Source: Chaetomium olivaceum
Taxonomy: Eukaryota > Ascomycota > Sordariomycetes > Sordariales > Chaetomiaceae
Direction: 5' to 3'
NCBI GenBank assembly: GCA_039881045.1
Contig: JAYWVB010000076.1
Coordinates: 1-64,000 of the forward strand
Length of the DNA: 64,000 nt
Part shown: piece by piece, positions 37,224-49,854 of the stretch
Numbering within the stretch: the first letter of the stretch is position 1
How the letters are laid out: each line of letters opens with the position of its first letter
The notes under the pieces: model-generated
The model's input: the letters and a program-made list of their open reading frames with translations, nothing else
Databases searched by the model: none
Told to the model about the DNA's origin: nothing
Position numbers and translations under genes: made by a program

Positions 37224-40200
37224 TACCACACACACAACAAACAACAACACTCTATGCATGGCATGGCATGGCGGCGGCGTTTTCAAAAGGGGCTGGGCAT
37301 CATCTTCTCTCTTAATCATCATTATCATCGGCAACAAAACAATCATCGCCGTGCGTGGGTCTATTTGGGCTACGGGATTTGGGTTTTATTAAGGAGCCGA
37401 CTGGCTCGGGAAATCCCCTTGGTTTTACGGTTTTGGTCCGGTCCGGTTTGCCTTTGGTGCAGCCATGGACGGGATAGGATTGGAACATCAGTTGAGGCGG
37501 CGCCCTCTCATCGGCGCATACATACCCCATCGGCTCGAGCCGCAATGCGTCTGCTTATCCGATCACGGGGCGTCACGGCGTCGTTCTCGGTTACATGCCT
37601 GCATTTTATCATCGGCGAGTCGACCATCTCAACTCCTCAGAGCCCTTCAAACCCAGGGCATGTTTTTTCAGCATTGCCCTCGATCAACAAGCATCGGTCT
37701 ATGGGCTGAACCGATCACATTACACGTCTTGCCAAGGGCGGCACTCTCTTTTCGGCCGACGTCCCATGACATCCGCCATTGCGTTTAACGGCTCATGGCC
37801 GGCAAAAAAACTTGCTCTTTTATATACCACTTTTGTAATACATGAGGGAATGAAGGTTGACTCGGTCAACCAAATGGGAGGAATGAAATAAAAACAACCA
37901 AAACAGGATTCGAGACTTGGATTGCTTCCTCCTTGCGAGCTCGATTCTGGTGGTGGCTCTTCTACCAATGGGAAAACCATCCATTTATATTTTTGTATTC
38001 ACTTGATGAGTTTCTTTTGGAACTCTCATGTTTAACTTACATATACCCTGCTTCTTTGTTTCTTCGATCAACTCCTAGCCAATCTGGGAGTCTCATTCTA
38101 GCTCGTGTCACTCAAGCCAGGCATCATGACGGCTGGGTCCCGTTAATCTGAGCCGTGTGCTGTCGTTTCTGGGGTGGGCGGGTTTGAGTTCCCGCCTGCC
38201 ATTCGGGTCAGTGGTGGTGGACTATCAAGGAGATGGGCAACTGGCGTCAGGTTGGCGGTTGCCCGTGGGTTTCATCCCACTTCTGCTTGGATAGGTCCGA
38301 GTCCGGGTCGTGGAAGGAGGAGGGTTGTTGCTGGGCGGAAGGGAAGGCAGCCACATGGGGTAGGATCACGAACCCATGGGCGAGCATCAGTTCATTCTTC
38401 CTTTCCCGTGACGCCCTTGCCGGTCAGAGGACTGGATGGGGGACTGGCGTAGGAGGATAGCCTAAGGTACATAATAATATACAAAAACAGTAAACCGCGC
38501 ATGACCGTTCTTGTTTGTGAGTGCTGAATTTTGGGTGTACCACTGCCCGGTGTCCAGTATTGCTTGTTTGGGTTCTGATGACCGAGGAGAGTTTAGTAAG
38601 ACAATGGCGCTATCGGACGGTGGTGTGTGCCTTCTTGACGGCGTTTACTTGCGTTCGTATTGATTCCAGGGCCTCGATAAGATCCGAGGAAAACGACTCC
38701 CATTTACTTTACGCATGATGAAAGCATCACAGAGCCCTACCCTGAGTGGATATGAATATCACGAGTCAGCGACATGATCTCTTGAACCCCTGAATGGGGT
38801 CCGGCGAGCCGATGATTTCGAGCGTATAACCACAACGGCCTACATGGAGGTATACCAACTAGTCCAATCAAGTAACTACAGTACAATGAATACCATCAAA
38901 CCTTGAAGTGAAAGCCATAATAATTTCCGAGCTCTCCGTCCAATCCCTCCCCATCACCACCTTCCTCGTTTAGACCCGGTTCGGTTAACACTCCCCCCCC
39001 CACGACATCACTTACCCGTTCACCACTACACTACGCTACCACTATCGCACTGTGAGGGTTACCTTTAACGCTCTGTACATCCTGTTCCGGCGCGGTGCCG
39101 CCGTAAACCGGCACTGCAACAGTCCCGGCTTCGGCCCGTGCCGGCCCGAGGTCAGGGGGGGGGCTATCGCTGCGCGCAACGGACATGCGGTATCGGAAAC
39201 CAATGCAGTATAATCGTGAGGGAAGGCGCTCATGTAATAGTTATGGGGAGCTGAGTTCTGCTGAGACGGGTCGGGTAGCTACTTAGCTGGTCGGGCATGG
39301 GAGACGTATGTATGTAGCTGGGACCTGGGTATGATGGGGTTACGGATATGGTTGGGATTGGCTAAGGTGTTTTGCACAGATAGGGCGTGTCTCTCGCCAC
39401 ATACGTCAGTTCTTACTAAAAGGCTTCTCACTACCTACCTACATACATATGTGTGTGCCACGGTCGTAAGAATGTACATCCCGCTACGCTGAGACGGCGA
39501 ATCAACAGGGCAGGTAACGAGAGGGTAGGTTGATACATATGCTGCTTTTCAATGTTGGGTTTTCAACGGTTCTAATGTCTTGACAGCGGGCGTTTGCTAG
39601 ACAGTCCGTGACCTGCCTACCGTTTTGAGGTTGGTGTTTTAGATGGTTATTAGGATTTGCTCCCTCCTCAAACCGCCTTTTTGATTAGGGTGCCGATCCG
39701 CCCTACAAAAAAGACAGCTAGGATGGGAGTGCAGCTAACTACGTCCACCCGGCGTAGAGCTTCATTTGCGAAGCTATCTCGTCGGGTATAAAATGGTTCG
39801 CCCCCAGATCCATCATGGAGCAGTTTACACTAGCAGCAGATCATCTTAAGCACTCGACTACCCTAAAAGTTTAGAAGTCTAGTCTATTATTTAGCGATAT
39901 TCGCAGGACTTACAGGTTGTTGCCGTCTGGTTTCAGCCTAGTGAGTTCTTTACCATATTCGGCTTGTTTTAAGTTGGTCCGCTCTCTGGACATAACAACT
40001 CAGCCTCTGTTGCTATCGCGAACAGGGTTATCACCTGGATTGCCCTAACGTCTAATAATGGCTATTGTTTGGAGTCTGGGGGCGCTGCTCTTCTGGAATA
40101 GACGAATGCTCCTCATACTCTACTTTATACGTTCGCCTAGAGGTCCCTATGTTCTATGTCGTAATGGAATGATGTAATTTGTGTCACCGTTTACCTTCTA

Positions 40201-41464
40201 CATGAACCTGTAGGCATACAGGTTTAATCTAACAGTCATAGCCCTCTATGTACCACACCGTTCAAGCTCGCCATTCCCCCTTTGCCAATGCCTGGACCTC
40301 TCCGCGCAGCTACCTTATTCGTACACGTTTCGAGTGTCTACCGCCTTTGAAAGCACACTTACAACCCTAGCCATAACTCTCTCTTGTTATTATCCAACTA
40401 TCTATTGGTGGCCTAGTCGTAGTCTAACCTTCCTGGGGCAATTGCCTAGTCTGGAGCAAGACTTGTGGTTTCTCCGTACTTTATGTTGCCGATTTCTCTC
40501 GGAAGTGATAAACGAATACACGCATTCGCTCGCACCTAGACACGAGCGCCGTATCACATAGATGCTAGAGTTTGGCAGTCATGAGATAGACTAGGAATCA
40601 ACGGCGCTAGGATGGTGTGTCGGCACATTCTGAGTTTTGAGCCTTGGAAATGTTTCTGCTCTTGGCCGTTCGTGACTCTGGTCCCCGTCGTAGGACACCC
40701 CGGCCTGTATCCTTCAATAAATGACCCTGGAATAGGTTTATGTTCAAAGAAGTTCAGAACGGTAGCGCGTAACCGAGAGACGTTCATGGCGCGGCCTTCT
40801 GTAATGACCTTTGAGATCGAGTGGCGGAGGCAATGACACGCAGTCTGACGTGGGGGACGATCGCCCGGATTCGGTGGCAAGCACTTAGACATGTACTGGT
40901 GTACTCTCCGCGGATGCAAGCGGGTTATTGGTCTGGAAACCGCCTCATCATAGGACATCAACCGTGAGGATGAGCATTTGTGGCAAGTTTTGCAGGACAT
41001 AGAGGTAGTCTCGTAGTGTGAGATTTTAAGAGCTGTCTCAGAATCTCTGTGCCGAATAAGACAACTGATCACCGCCGTCAACTAGGATCATCACCATTGC
41101 GCAGTGTACTGAAGGAAAACCGACTCACAGAGGCCAGCTTGTGTAAATTACCCTCGACCCGGACTAACCATTGATAGATCGCAGGACTTTCAATTCTTCC
41201 TTCTACGCAACTAAGCCAACAGGATACCGCTTTAACCGTCCGTTGATGGCCCGGCCACGCTCCATCCCCAACAAAAACGCGTTGCCTTTGATTATTCTTA
41301 GGCACCTATATTCTTGCACGCTAACCGGTGATTTCCTGTCCCAGTTCGTCATACAAGTCGACTATTTCCACCATGAGTAAGCCGTGTATTCCATGAGACG
41401 GCGCCGCTCCAACTACAATATCCGCGTTTATCCACTTCGTATATAATCCGGCCTCTTGACAGAC
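37224..41464. other. Gene-free, TA-rich tract
   Basis: The longest stretch without a gene, about 4.2 kb. From about 38460 to 41400 the composition is visibly more AT/TA-rich than the flanks, with frequent CTA/TAG words and stops in every frame; the longest open frame there is about 175 codons (40554-41081) with no family signature. It could be a mutated repeat, for example after repeat-induced point mutation, but no terminal repeats or transposase/reverse-transcriptase motifs are visible. Confidence 0.5.
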
Positions 41465-43238
41465 CTATGGCTCCCCGTTCTCCGTAGCACCATTTGTCTT
41501 CGGCTTCCCCAACTCGTCCCGGCACCTCTGACACATGCACATCCCACCCAAACTCCCCTGAGCCCACTCCCTCCGCTGCTGAACCGGCAAATCCACGTCG
41601 CAGTGTGGTTCAGTATCTCCTCCCCCGCTTTGATGCCGCCTGGCTGGTTTCCTACGACCCGGGTCTTGCGCGCCCACAAGACCATGCGGCCGCCCCACTC
41701 CCAGGTGACATTGGGGTTGCAATCGTGGTTTGCGAGGCACCAGAAGGGATGGACTGCGGCGACATCGGGGCGGCCGTCGCGCAGGTTCTTTCTCGCCGAG
41801 GCGGTGCCCCGAAACTTGGCGTAGGCCGTGTTGAAGACCCAGAGGTCGTGTTTGTCGAGAGTCGCGTAGATGTCAATGTCCATCTTTTCGAGCACGTGCA
41901 GTGGGATTTCGACGTTGTACTTGAAAGAAAAGGGTAGCGTCCACTCGGGTGGTGGTTGGTCGGTTATGGAGCCGTCGACGTCGTTCAGTGCTACAGCCAC
42001 GAAATCGCCCCAGACTAAAGAAGATGTCAGCTCTGGCGTTAATGGAAGAATTTCGGAGAGTGGTCAACATACTATATTTGATCTCCTTGATCTCTAGGGG
42101 GTGAGTCTCCTGGTGCGCCGACATGGCAAGGAGACGTGCCAACAGTAGTAGGTAAAGGGACTCGTCAATGTCCCTGGCTTTGGGGTCTTTAGCAATAGAG
42201 TCGACGTCCTTGTCGCAGACGGCAGGGTGGTATTGCTCCTGGGCGATGGTGAAGCAGAAGTCGTCGCAGAATATAGTGTCGTAGCACTCAGGACAGCTCA
42301 CTGCCTTGGAGTTGCTTTGAAGAGGCGGAAGTTCCGTTCCGCAGGCGTCGCAAGCTGACTCCTTGTGTCGATTGTTGGCGGTCAGCAGGGAGTACTCCTC
42401 TAGAACGGGCTCCCGGGGTCGATGTTCTCCTTCGCGAAAAGACCCAGCTGGTTGCAGTAAGGGATAATGTCGAACCCCTTATTGTTGCTCTCGCCATCGA
42501 GCAGCATTGGGAGAGTTGATACTCTGACTTCGCACTTGGGTGCGATTTTGGAGAGGCTTTTGTTAAGAAACGAGAGGGATTCTTTGGCGAAGCGGTCGGG
42601 TTCATGGGTGTTCCAAGGATACACCTCCCGGCGCACGACACCGCGGTCGGGTAGGTTGTTAATCCCAATGGGCTCGTCGGGGTCCTTTCGCAGCCTGCGC
42701 CTGGCAACCTGCTCGATGTACCCTTTGATTTCATCAAGCTCTCTGTTATGGGGCACCAATTTAAGCCCCTTTCGCAGAATTCGAGGGCGCTCTTCAGGCA
42801 GCCGCACAGCAGAAGGCTGAGCGAGATGATCTGGAAGCAGCGGACGGAGGCAAGATTGGCCAGTAAGTTGAACTCGCCGGCATCCTCAGCGCCGTCACCG
42901 TCAACTAAACGGTCAAGGTCTTCAACCAGGCTCCCGTGGTTCAGCACCTCGGGGCAGGGGATGAGCTGGTAGCCCTGGAGTGCCTCCTTGGCTTGTTCGT
43001 GATACTCGAAGCTCTCATCGCGGACCTCGTCAGCTAGGAGCAGGGCACGATAGGCATCGCCAACGGCGAGGTCAGGATAGGCGAGGTCCGAGTAGACAAC
43101 CGACCGCTGTAGGTAAAGGATCAGGTCGTAGGGGGACTCGGCCAGGGCTTCAGTCAGCTGCTGGCGGCGTTCCAATAGCGGGCCCCGAGGGGAGGAATCT
43201 TGGTCGTCCGTGAGGACCGAAGGCGAGGAGCCGTCCAT
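41465..43238 (-). CDS. SET-domain protein with MYND-like zinc cluster and helical N-terminus
   Basis: Likely a protein-lysine methyltransferase of the SMYD-like group. The N-terminal 180 residues are helical and TPR-like (ILYLQRSVVYSDLAYPDLAV). A cysteine cluster follows (CDACGTELPPL, then CPECYDTIFCDDFCF and HPAVC), as in MYND fingers. The SET core shows LANHDCNPNVTWEW, with a post-SET cysteine group (GGMCMCQRCRDELG). Exons are 43238..42073 and 42014..41465. Three single-base losses must be assumed: in the G run at 42766-42769, at 42412-42414, and near 41603-41606 (inside the conserved NHYC). The summed lengths then give exactly 572 residues. The target is unknown. The upstream ATG at 43304 is less likely to be the start. 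Confidence 0.82.
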
Positions 43239-43527
43239 GACGGAGGCGGTTGGTTGGTTTGTAAGCGTGAGCTGTGTATGGCGTACGTACGTGCAAGTAT
43301 GCAAGCGCGTGAGTGAGTTAAGAGCCAGCTGCTTTGGGCCGAAGAGGGTCAGGCAAGGGCCAGAGGCCTTGCAGGTCCCAACGGAACCACTTGTGGATTG
43401 TAGTGTGACCGTGACCCGTTAAAGACACGAGAAGGGTATCGATGGAAACAGTGCGTATCCCACGCGTACCCGACGGGCACCGATCGTGGGTGCGGTAAGG
43501 TAGGTTGTTTCTAGGGGTCCAAAGACA

Positions 43528-43563
43528 GGGTAGGTAGGTAAGGTAGGTAAGGTAGGTAGGTAT
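43528..43563. repeat. GGTA/AGGT tandem repeat
   Basis: About 36 bp of imperfect GGTA/GGTAA units in the leader region of the SET gene. Confidence 0.85.
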
Positions 43564-44117
43564 GTGGGAAAGAAGGAAGGTATGGATAGGTGGAAGAAAC
43601 TTGAAAGAGGAAAGAGACCTTGCTTCCATGCGCCTGCAACTCGGAGTTTGGGGGCCCAACTGTGTTCCGGGGTCGACAATGAAGTTCTTTCCCTCTTCCA
43701 GTCGCAGATGCGAGGGAAAGAGCGGAGTGGAACTGCAACCTGGGTCAAAGACAGGCCCGCAGGGTGACGAGAAAGGAAGCCGCGATATGACGATGGTGGC
43801 CCGGCCAAGTCACTGCCCTAATGAACCCCGGCAGCACCCGCAGAAATGTGACGGAGTTTAAAAAACGGCGGCTGCCAAGACAGGGCAGTTGCAGGAACTT
43901 GCAATGGCTCAATGTGCAAGCAAAGATGTTTATGGCAGCAGGGCAGGTATTTAGGGTGCAGGTGCCACAGAGGCTGTACCGAAGACCTTGATTTTTGGCA
44001 CATGTGGTCCAGCCTCCCCAGGTCCCCCTCCACCCTTTTTAAAAAGTTCGCGCGTTTGGATGAACCCAGCATCCCCCTGGGGTCCTGGGGGTCGGCAACG
44101 TTTGTGGCAATTCCGCA

Positions 44118-44143
44118 ATGCACGAATGCACGAATGCACGAAA
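44118..44143. repeat. Three tandem copies of ATGCACGA
   Basis: An 8-bp unit, ATGCACGA, is repeated three times head to tail in non-coding sequence. Confidence 0.85.
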
Positions 44144-45469
44144 GGCAGACAACCACCACACCGGTGGACGCACCCGTTACTGCTCCCCGGACCCTCTCTG
44201 CGTTAGGCTAAGCCCCCAAGCGGGTACAGAACGTCCGCAAAAGTTGGCCGCGAGACTTCCTTCCCGGGCGCCGTCATCGTGCTTGACGCACGTCTCCTCC
44301 TTGCAACTGCACTGGCGCCCGCTCCCAGGGTGAGCTCCACGCCCTGGTCCTGTATTTCCACGGTTGTGGATCTCCACTGGCTGGCATGGTTGGCACTATG
44401 GATGGCGCCCCCGGTGGAAGCACCACCGAAGCCACCACTCGCTCACCTCGGGGCATCGTCATGGTGGTTCGATGGCCCCGGGACACTTTCCCCAACTGGT
44501 CGGTCGAATATTCCAGATGCTCAACCCCTGGCCTATGACGGCGATTGCTCATTGATCGCAAAGACGCAAAGGGTTTGGAACCAGTGGTCCGGGCTACCTG
44601 GTTTGCCGGTATCCTAGTGTATCCCTCGCTCTGCGTTGCTGTCACAGTCCTGTCAGTGTGACAGGCAGGGTGGTCTCGAATCCCAAAGACCGCTTTGGAC
44701 CCTGGCTCCACTGACAGCCCTTGTGCAAGGTATCATGCGCTAAAAACAGGGTTCACACCCACCGCCGAATCAGCGGCAATTCGGGAGCTCGAAGATTCTC
44801 GGGGTCCTGCTCCAAGAGATGGCTTGCAGATGGTCTCAGCAGCCCATTGGACGCGGCACCCCCCCAGGGAGGGGCACGACGTCATACCCCTTTCCAAGGT
44901 CGTCCACCATTCTCCACGTGCCCCTTTGATGGCCGTCTTTGATCGTGAAAACGGGACAGGGTTCAGCGGATCGGTTGCCAAGTGCCCCTATCGCCAGAGG
45001 TTCGGGACACAGCCATCCGTTTGCCACCATGTAGGATGGTGGGGGAGGGATGAGGAAGTCGCGGACAAACAGTTGAGAAGAAGAAAAAAGAGGGGAAAAG
45101 CAACGGTTTTAGCGAAGCCACCATGGACCGCCGATCTTCGTGTCACCAGCTCGACCAGGTACCCATTCAGGGTTTTACCTCCTGCATTGGTCCACTGAAA
45201 GTCAGTTACACGCATCTGGGCAGTCGTGGCAAGTCTAGATCTATTCGTCACTCTGTGCTCATGGATGCGTCTAGTGTGCTAGTGTATACTAGGATCTCGC
45301 GACTGCCGTCCCTACCCTCCCACACAGAAACGATCCAACCCGAACCAACTCCGGACCAACCCCGCAAACCTTCACTGCGCACGACATAAGCCCGGACGCT
45401 GCCGAGCCCTGCTTCTGCCCTAAGAGGACGTTCCAGATAAAAACCCCCGAAGGGGGGGTTACTAAAAGG

Positions 45470-46576
45470 TTACGGAGCAGTGGCGGCGGCGGCGCCGGCA
45501 CGCAGATCGCTTAGCTTGTCAGCGTAGAAAGCCGGCACAGCCACGGCGTCGTCGGCCTCCCAATCTGCTTGCTTGCTCACGCCCGTCAGCACCGCCAGCG
45601 TGCCGCCCAGCCGGCCCTCGACGCCGAACTTGATGTCGGTGTTGAGCCGGTCGCCCACCATGCAGGTGCGCGCCCGGTCCAGCCGGAACTTGCCCTCGAC
45701 CGCGTCCATCATGGCCTGGCTCGGCTTGCCCAGCGCCAGCGGCTGCGTGCCCGTCATGTAGGCTAGCGGGTGCCGATCGACCCGGCCCCCGGGAAGAAGT
45801 TGTGGTTCATGGGGAAAGTCGAGTCCGTGTTGGTGGCGAGGAATACCGCGCCCCGCCGCAGGTACTGCAGCGCGTGCGAGAGCTTGAGGTAGTTGATGTG
45901 GAAGTCGAGCCCGGCCAGCACCACCCCGACGTCCGGGTCCAGGAGAGACCCGTCCGCGATGCCCTTCCAGTCTTCGGGCGTGATGTCCCGCCGGAAGGCC
46001 GGGTCGGTGCCGCCGATGAAGGGCACATTCTCGCTCCGGAGCTCGTGCTCGATGCCGGCCTCGCCGAGCACAAACACCTTGTTCTTGGGCGCGGGCAGCT
46101 GCAGGATGCGCGAGATGTAGATGGCCGAGGAGTAAGCCGATCCGAAAATCTCTTCGACGTCCGAGGGGATGCCGAGGCCGGTGAACTTCTTGAGGTATTC
46201 TTCCCGGGACTTGGTCGAGTTGTTTGTCACGAAGACGACCTTCTTGCCTGGTGTGGGGGTCAACGACGGGTGACTTTTGAGACTAGTGAAGTGTTGGGCC
46301 AATCTAACCTCTGGACCGCAGATACTCCAATGTCTCAGGGACGCCTTCGAACACATGGTCCCCGGACCATATTACCCCTAACAGAGGTCAACATTTCCAT
46401 CAAAATATGGGGCTTTAATATGTCTAACCGTCACAGTCTAGGAGAAAGACCTAATGAGGGTGAGTAAGCCTGTCGTGAGGGGTTCCTGACAGATGAGTCA
46501 ACCCACGCACATCAAAACGGTCGATAAATTCTTCTATGGCCGCATTATCACCGGTGAGATATTTAGGTTTTGTCAT
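45470..46576 (-). CDS. HAD phosphatase, p-nitrophenylphosphatase/phosphoglycolate phosphatase type (Pho13-like)
   Basis: A cytosolic haloacid-dehalogenase phosphatase; Pho13-like enzymes remove toxic side products such as 2-phosphoglycolate and 4-phosphoerythronate. All HAD motifs are visible: motif I DVFLLDCDGVIW, motif II VVFVTNNSTKS, the motif III lysine in LALGKPSQAMMDA, and motif IV CMVGDRLNTDIKFG. Exons: 46576..46511, 46450..46429 (22 nt), 46377..46309 and 46247..45470. Exon 2 is a micro-exon that carries motif I. The frame breaks just before MTGTQPLALGKP; one extra C in the run at 45768-45770 restores it and gives 311 residues, the normal length. Confidence 0.9.
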
Positions 46577-48494
46577 GGTTGCAGACCGGTTGAGGAGAGG
46601 GACGGCTGGTTGGGTTGCGGAGGTTCTCGGTTGAGTATGTACGGTAGTGATACGGTAGATTCTTATGTCGTTCTTAGGTTGAAAGCAACACAATCCAGCT
46701 CCTTGAGTTTCATTTTTAGGAACGCCGAACTCGCACTTTCGCAAACCCATCAAAGTGAAACGCTGCCACTGATTGGTTGGCGTCTTGGGGGGCTGAGTTT
46801 CCTGCGTAGTCAGACTCCCAGAGGAAGAAACACTCCATCGCTATCAACGATCCGAGTCGGGTGGTGAGTGAGCCGTTGTTGATACAAACGCCAGAAATGG
46901 TCGAGATTCCATCAACCCCAAGCGTCCAATAGAGGACAACAATACCTTGATGGTGGCCTGCAGAGTTCTTTCACTTTTTGGCAAACCTCAGCTTGCCAAA
47001 CCGACGCCCATGACGTAATGGTTACGAGCCCCACCACCTCTTTCCATCCCGCAGGATCCATGGGTCTTCCCCAAGACGGGTATCGGATCGCACGGCTCTT
47101 TCGTTTGCAGATCTCCAAGGGAGATCTGGCCTCCCGTCGTGTTCAACGTATGTATGTACAGTAGACCCCTAGGGTCCTGGGCACAATACCCGGATGCCGT
47201 GCAGGAAGAAACAGTCCGCGGCTTATCTTACTGCGGGGGTTGCCAAGTTGCGGAGAGAAGCCTGTCGGGTGGTTCTTGAAACCAAACACGGCAGAAAACC
47301 AAGAAACGGAGGATGCTCCCGACGCCGTCGTGGACGTCGCCGGACCTAAAGCGGACCCAAAGCTCCATGACCCCCACTTGCGAACCCCTCTCGAACCCCG
47401 AACCCCCCAACCCTCTGGTCAAAAAAAAAGCCGAACTCCAAAAGAAAATACGGTGTAAGTAGCTACCAGAAAAGCAACGAAAACAAAAGAGATGGAGGAA
47501 GGGGATAAAGAAAATATAAACCCGGTAAAAAGGATGCAAATCCAGTTAAAAGACATTTCCTACATACATCGAGTTTCTGGTGTACTTGGAGTCCGGCCTG
47601 TTTTGCCCATGGGGTGCTTTCAAGCTACTTCCCCACAACATCCTACCCTTTGTGCTATTAAACGACCCGCTTCTAGACTTCACGGAACCATCGACGCAGG
47701 TTCGGTAGGCGAGGTTGGTTGCCGGAGACTCTGCGCCGGACCGTACAGAACATCTCGCTGTGGAGTTCTAGGTTAGTCCAGAAAGAGATGGGATTCGGTC
47801 ATGGAACCGCCACTCGGAGTTTTTGCTTCGTCCTGTGTATTGGGAACCTTAGGCCTTCGGAGGAAGAGCTCCGGGAGTTCAAAGAGTAGCCGGGGTAGAT
47901 AAAATAGTCTGTAAAGCATTGAAAAAGCATATAAGATCAAACACAGTAGGAACAATAATCGTGCATCTCTGGACCAAAGCAGTTGGGACCGAGAGTGTGG
48001 TGCGTTCGGGCCGTTGCCGGACCGGAAATTGTTTCTTTGTTGCGGTGAATTTCATCCTCGAGGACATTCGATTAGCTTCCACCCCCAGGTTCCAATGATG
48101 AGGTACGGAATACTAAAGAAATACTTCTGCAAAATAGAACAATTTGGTCCCCATTGTCCAGTGTAGTAAAAGTAAGGCACATGTACTACTAGGTAGGTTG
48201 CTCTTACTTTTTGCAAAAGGTGCTCTCCCAATTGTTATCGATAACTGTTTTCGGCCGTCGAACTTCGATAACTAGCTCTCACGCAGCTACCCCATCAACC
48301 CCTCCAATATTTTACTCTCACTCAGCAACCAACCAAGACGCATCCGAACGAAATCCCCTCAAACACTTTGCGCAACAAGCCATTCGGCGAAGCCACACAC
48401 CATCTCAGTCTGAATTGAGCTGAGACATTGACGTCGGCACGGCTAACGAAGCAAATCACCGCCGAGTTAAAAGAAAAACACTTCGACAATCACA
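46577..48494. other. Intergenic between two divergent metabolic genes
   Basis: 1.9 kb between the starts of the HAD phosphatase (-) and 6-phosphogluconolactonase (+), so it contains both promoters. The sequence near 47400-48260 is A-rich. No gene is supported. Confidence 0.5.
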
Positions 48495-49279
48495 ATGGGC
48501 GGCCAAGCCAACCTCTATTCGTTCCCCGCCGTGGACGCACTGGCCCCCGTCCTCCGCGCCTTCATCATCCAGTGCCAGAACGCCGGCATCGACCGCCACG
48601 GCACCTTCAAGGTCGCCGTGTCCGGCGGCTCGCTGCCCAAGACGCTCGCCCAGGCGCTCCTGACCCCGCCCACATCAGACTACGACGTGGTGAACTGGGG
48701 CAGCTGGGAGATCTTCTTCGCCGACGAGCGCATCGTGCCGCTCGACCACCCGGACTCCAACTACGCGCTGCTCAAGGCCGAGCTGCTCGACAAGCTCCCC
48801 GCCGGCGCGCAGCACCCGACCGTGCACGCCATCGACGAGAGCCTGCTCGACGACCCCCAGGAGCTCGCCGACGGGTACGAGCGGAAGCTCGTCGCCAGCT
48901 TCGCCAGCCGCGACTCGGTGCGCCTGCCCATCTTCGACCTGCTGCTGCTCGGCTGCGGGCCCGACGGACATACCTGCTCGCTCTTCCCCGGCCACGAGCT
49001 GCTGCGCGAGACCGCCGCCTGGGTCGCGCCCATCGAGGACTCCCCCAAGCCGCCCCCCGCCGCGTCACGCTGACTCTGCCGGTGGTGACCCACGCTGTGC
49101 GGGTGGCGTTCGTGGCTACGGGCGGTGGCAAGAAGGAGGTGATGAAGGAGATCTTTGAGGCCGGCAACGGCCTGCCGTGCGCGCTGGTTAATGAGGGCTG
49201 TGGTGACCGGTGCAGCTGGTTCGTGGATGATGCTGCTGTGGAGGGGGTTACCTACCCCAGGAGGCCCTTCAGCCTGTGA
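48495..49279 (+). CDS. 6-phosphogluconolactonase (SOL family)
   Basis: Hydrolyses 6-phosphogluconolactone to 6-phosphogluconate, step two of the oxidative pentose phosphate pathway. The N-terminus has FKVAVSGGSLPKTLAQAL, the phosphate-binding Gly-rich loop. WEIFFADERIVPLDHPDSN is the family's acidic motif, and LLLGCGPDGHTCSLFPGH is the signature around the catalytic His. The second part (VAFVATGGGKKEVMKEIF, CSWFVDDAAVEGV) is in another frame. The change is in the C6 run at 49053-49058; one extra C makes a continuous 261-residue protein, the standard length. There is no intron. A longer in-frame 5' extension from 48428 exists only in the shifted frame and is not real. Confidence 0.93.
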
Positions 49280-49854
49280 AGGGGCTTGGTGTATGGATAG
49301 AGGAGGACTGAGAGATGTTAAGCCGAGTTATGAAAACACTGATGAAGGATGAAGGATTAGATGGCCGAGGACCTTGCAAAGGAAAGAAACGAATATTGGG
49401 ACGGAACTAGCTTTCGTTAACATTTGATATCCCGCGGTTCTGTTATTTGCTTCGGTATTTGCCACAGGCGGATGGGAGTTGGCCACAGTACCTCCCAAAT
49501 TGAGCATTAGATTCCGTAAAGGACTATGTTAGCGCTTGTTTATGTTTGTGGTGTCTCTAGATTTTCTCTTGGGCTCAATCAACAGGAGAAGTGATCACAC
49601 CCTTTCTGATGAAAGAGAACCGGCCTTGAACGAGTAGAAGAGTTATGGTTCTTATAGATTGCCATGATATGAATCCTATCCAGGGCTCTCTGCTCAGAGT
49701 TCTCTTCAAGACAAAGCATCCCCATAAGTGACCACCTCACCTCTCCATAAACACTTTCCCCCTCCCGACCTCTTCCAGTATCCATCCCCACCCATCTAAA
49801 AACACTGGACTCTGATCAAGCCCCGTCCCGAACTCACCCAAAGGGCCAAGATAC
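49280..49854. other. Convergent 3' region
   Basis: 575 bp between the stops of the 6-phosphogluconolactonase gene (+) and the GH76 gene (-). Only 3' untranslated sequence is expected. Confidence 0.5.

Larger units (their letters stand above)
43239..45469. other. Intergenic, no gene recognised
   Basis: 2.2 kb between the SET gene promoter (left) and the stop of the HAD phosphatase gene (right). It holds two short tandem repeats listed separately. Open frames up to about 167 codons overlap on opposite strands and show no conserved motif. Confidence 0.5.

Noticed and set aside
44274..44711. 145-codon minus-strand open frame
   Set aside because: No motif, an overlapping open frame of similar length on the other strand, and no splice signals to extend it.
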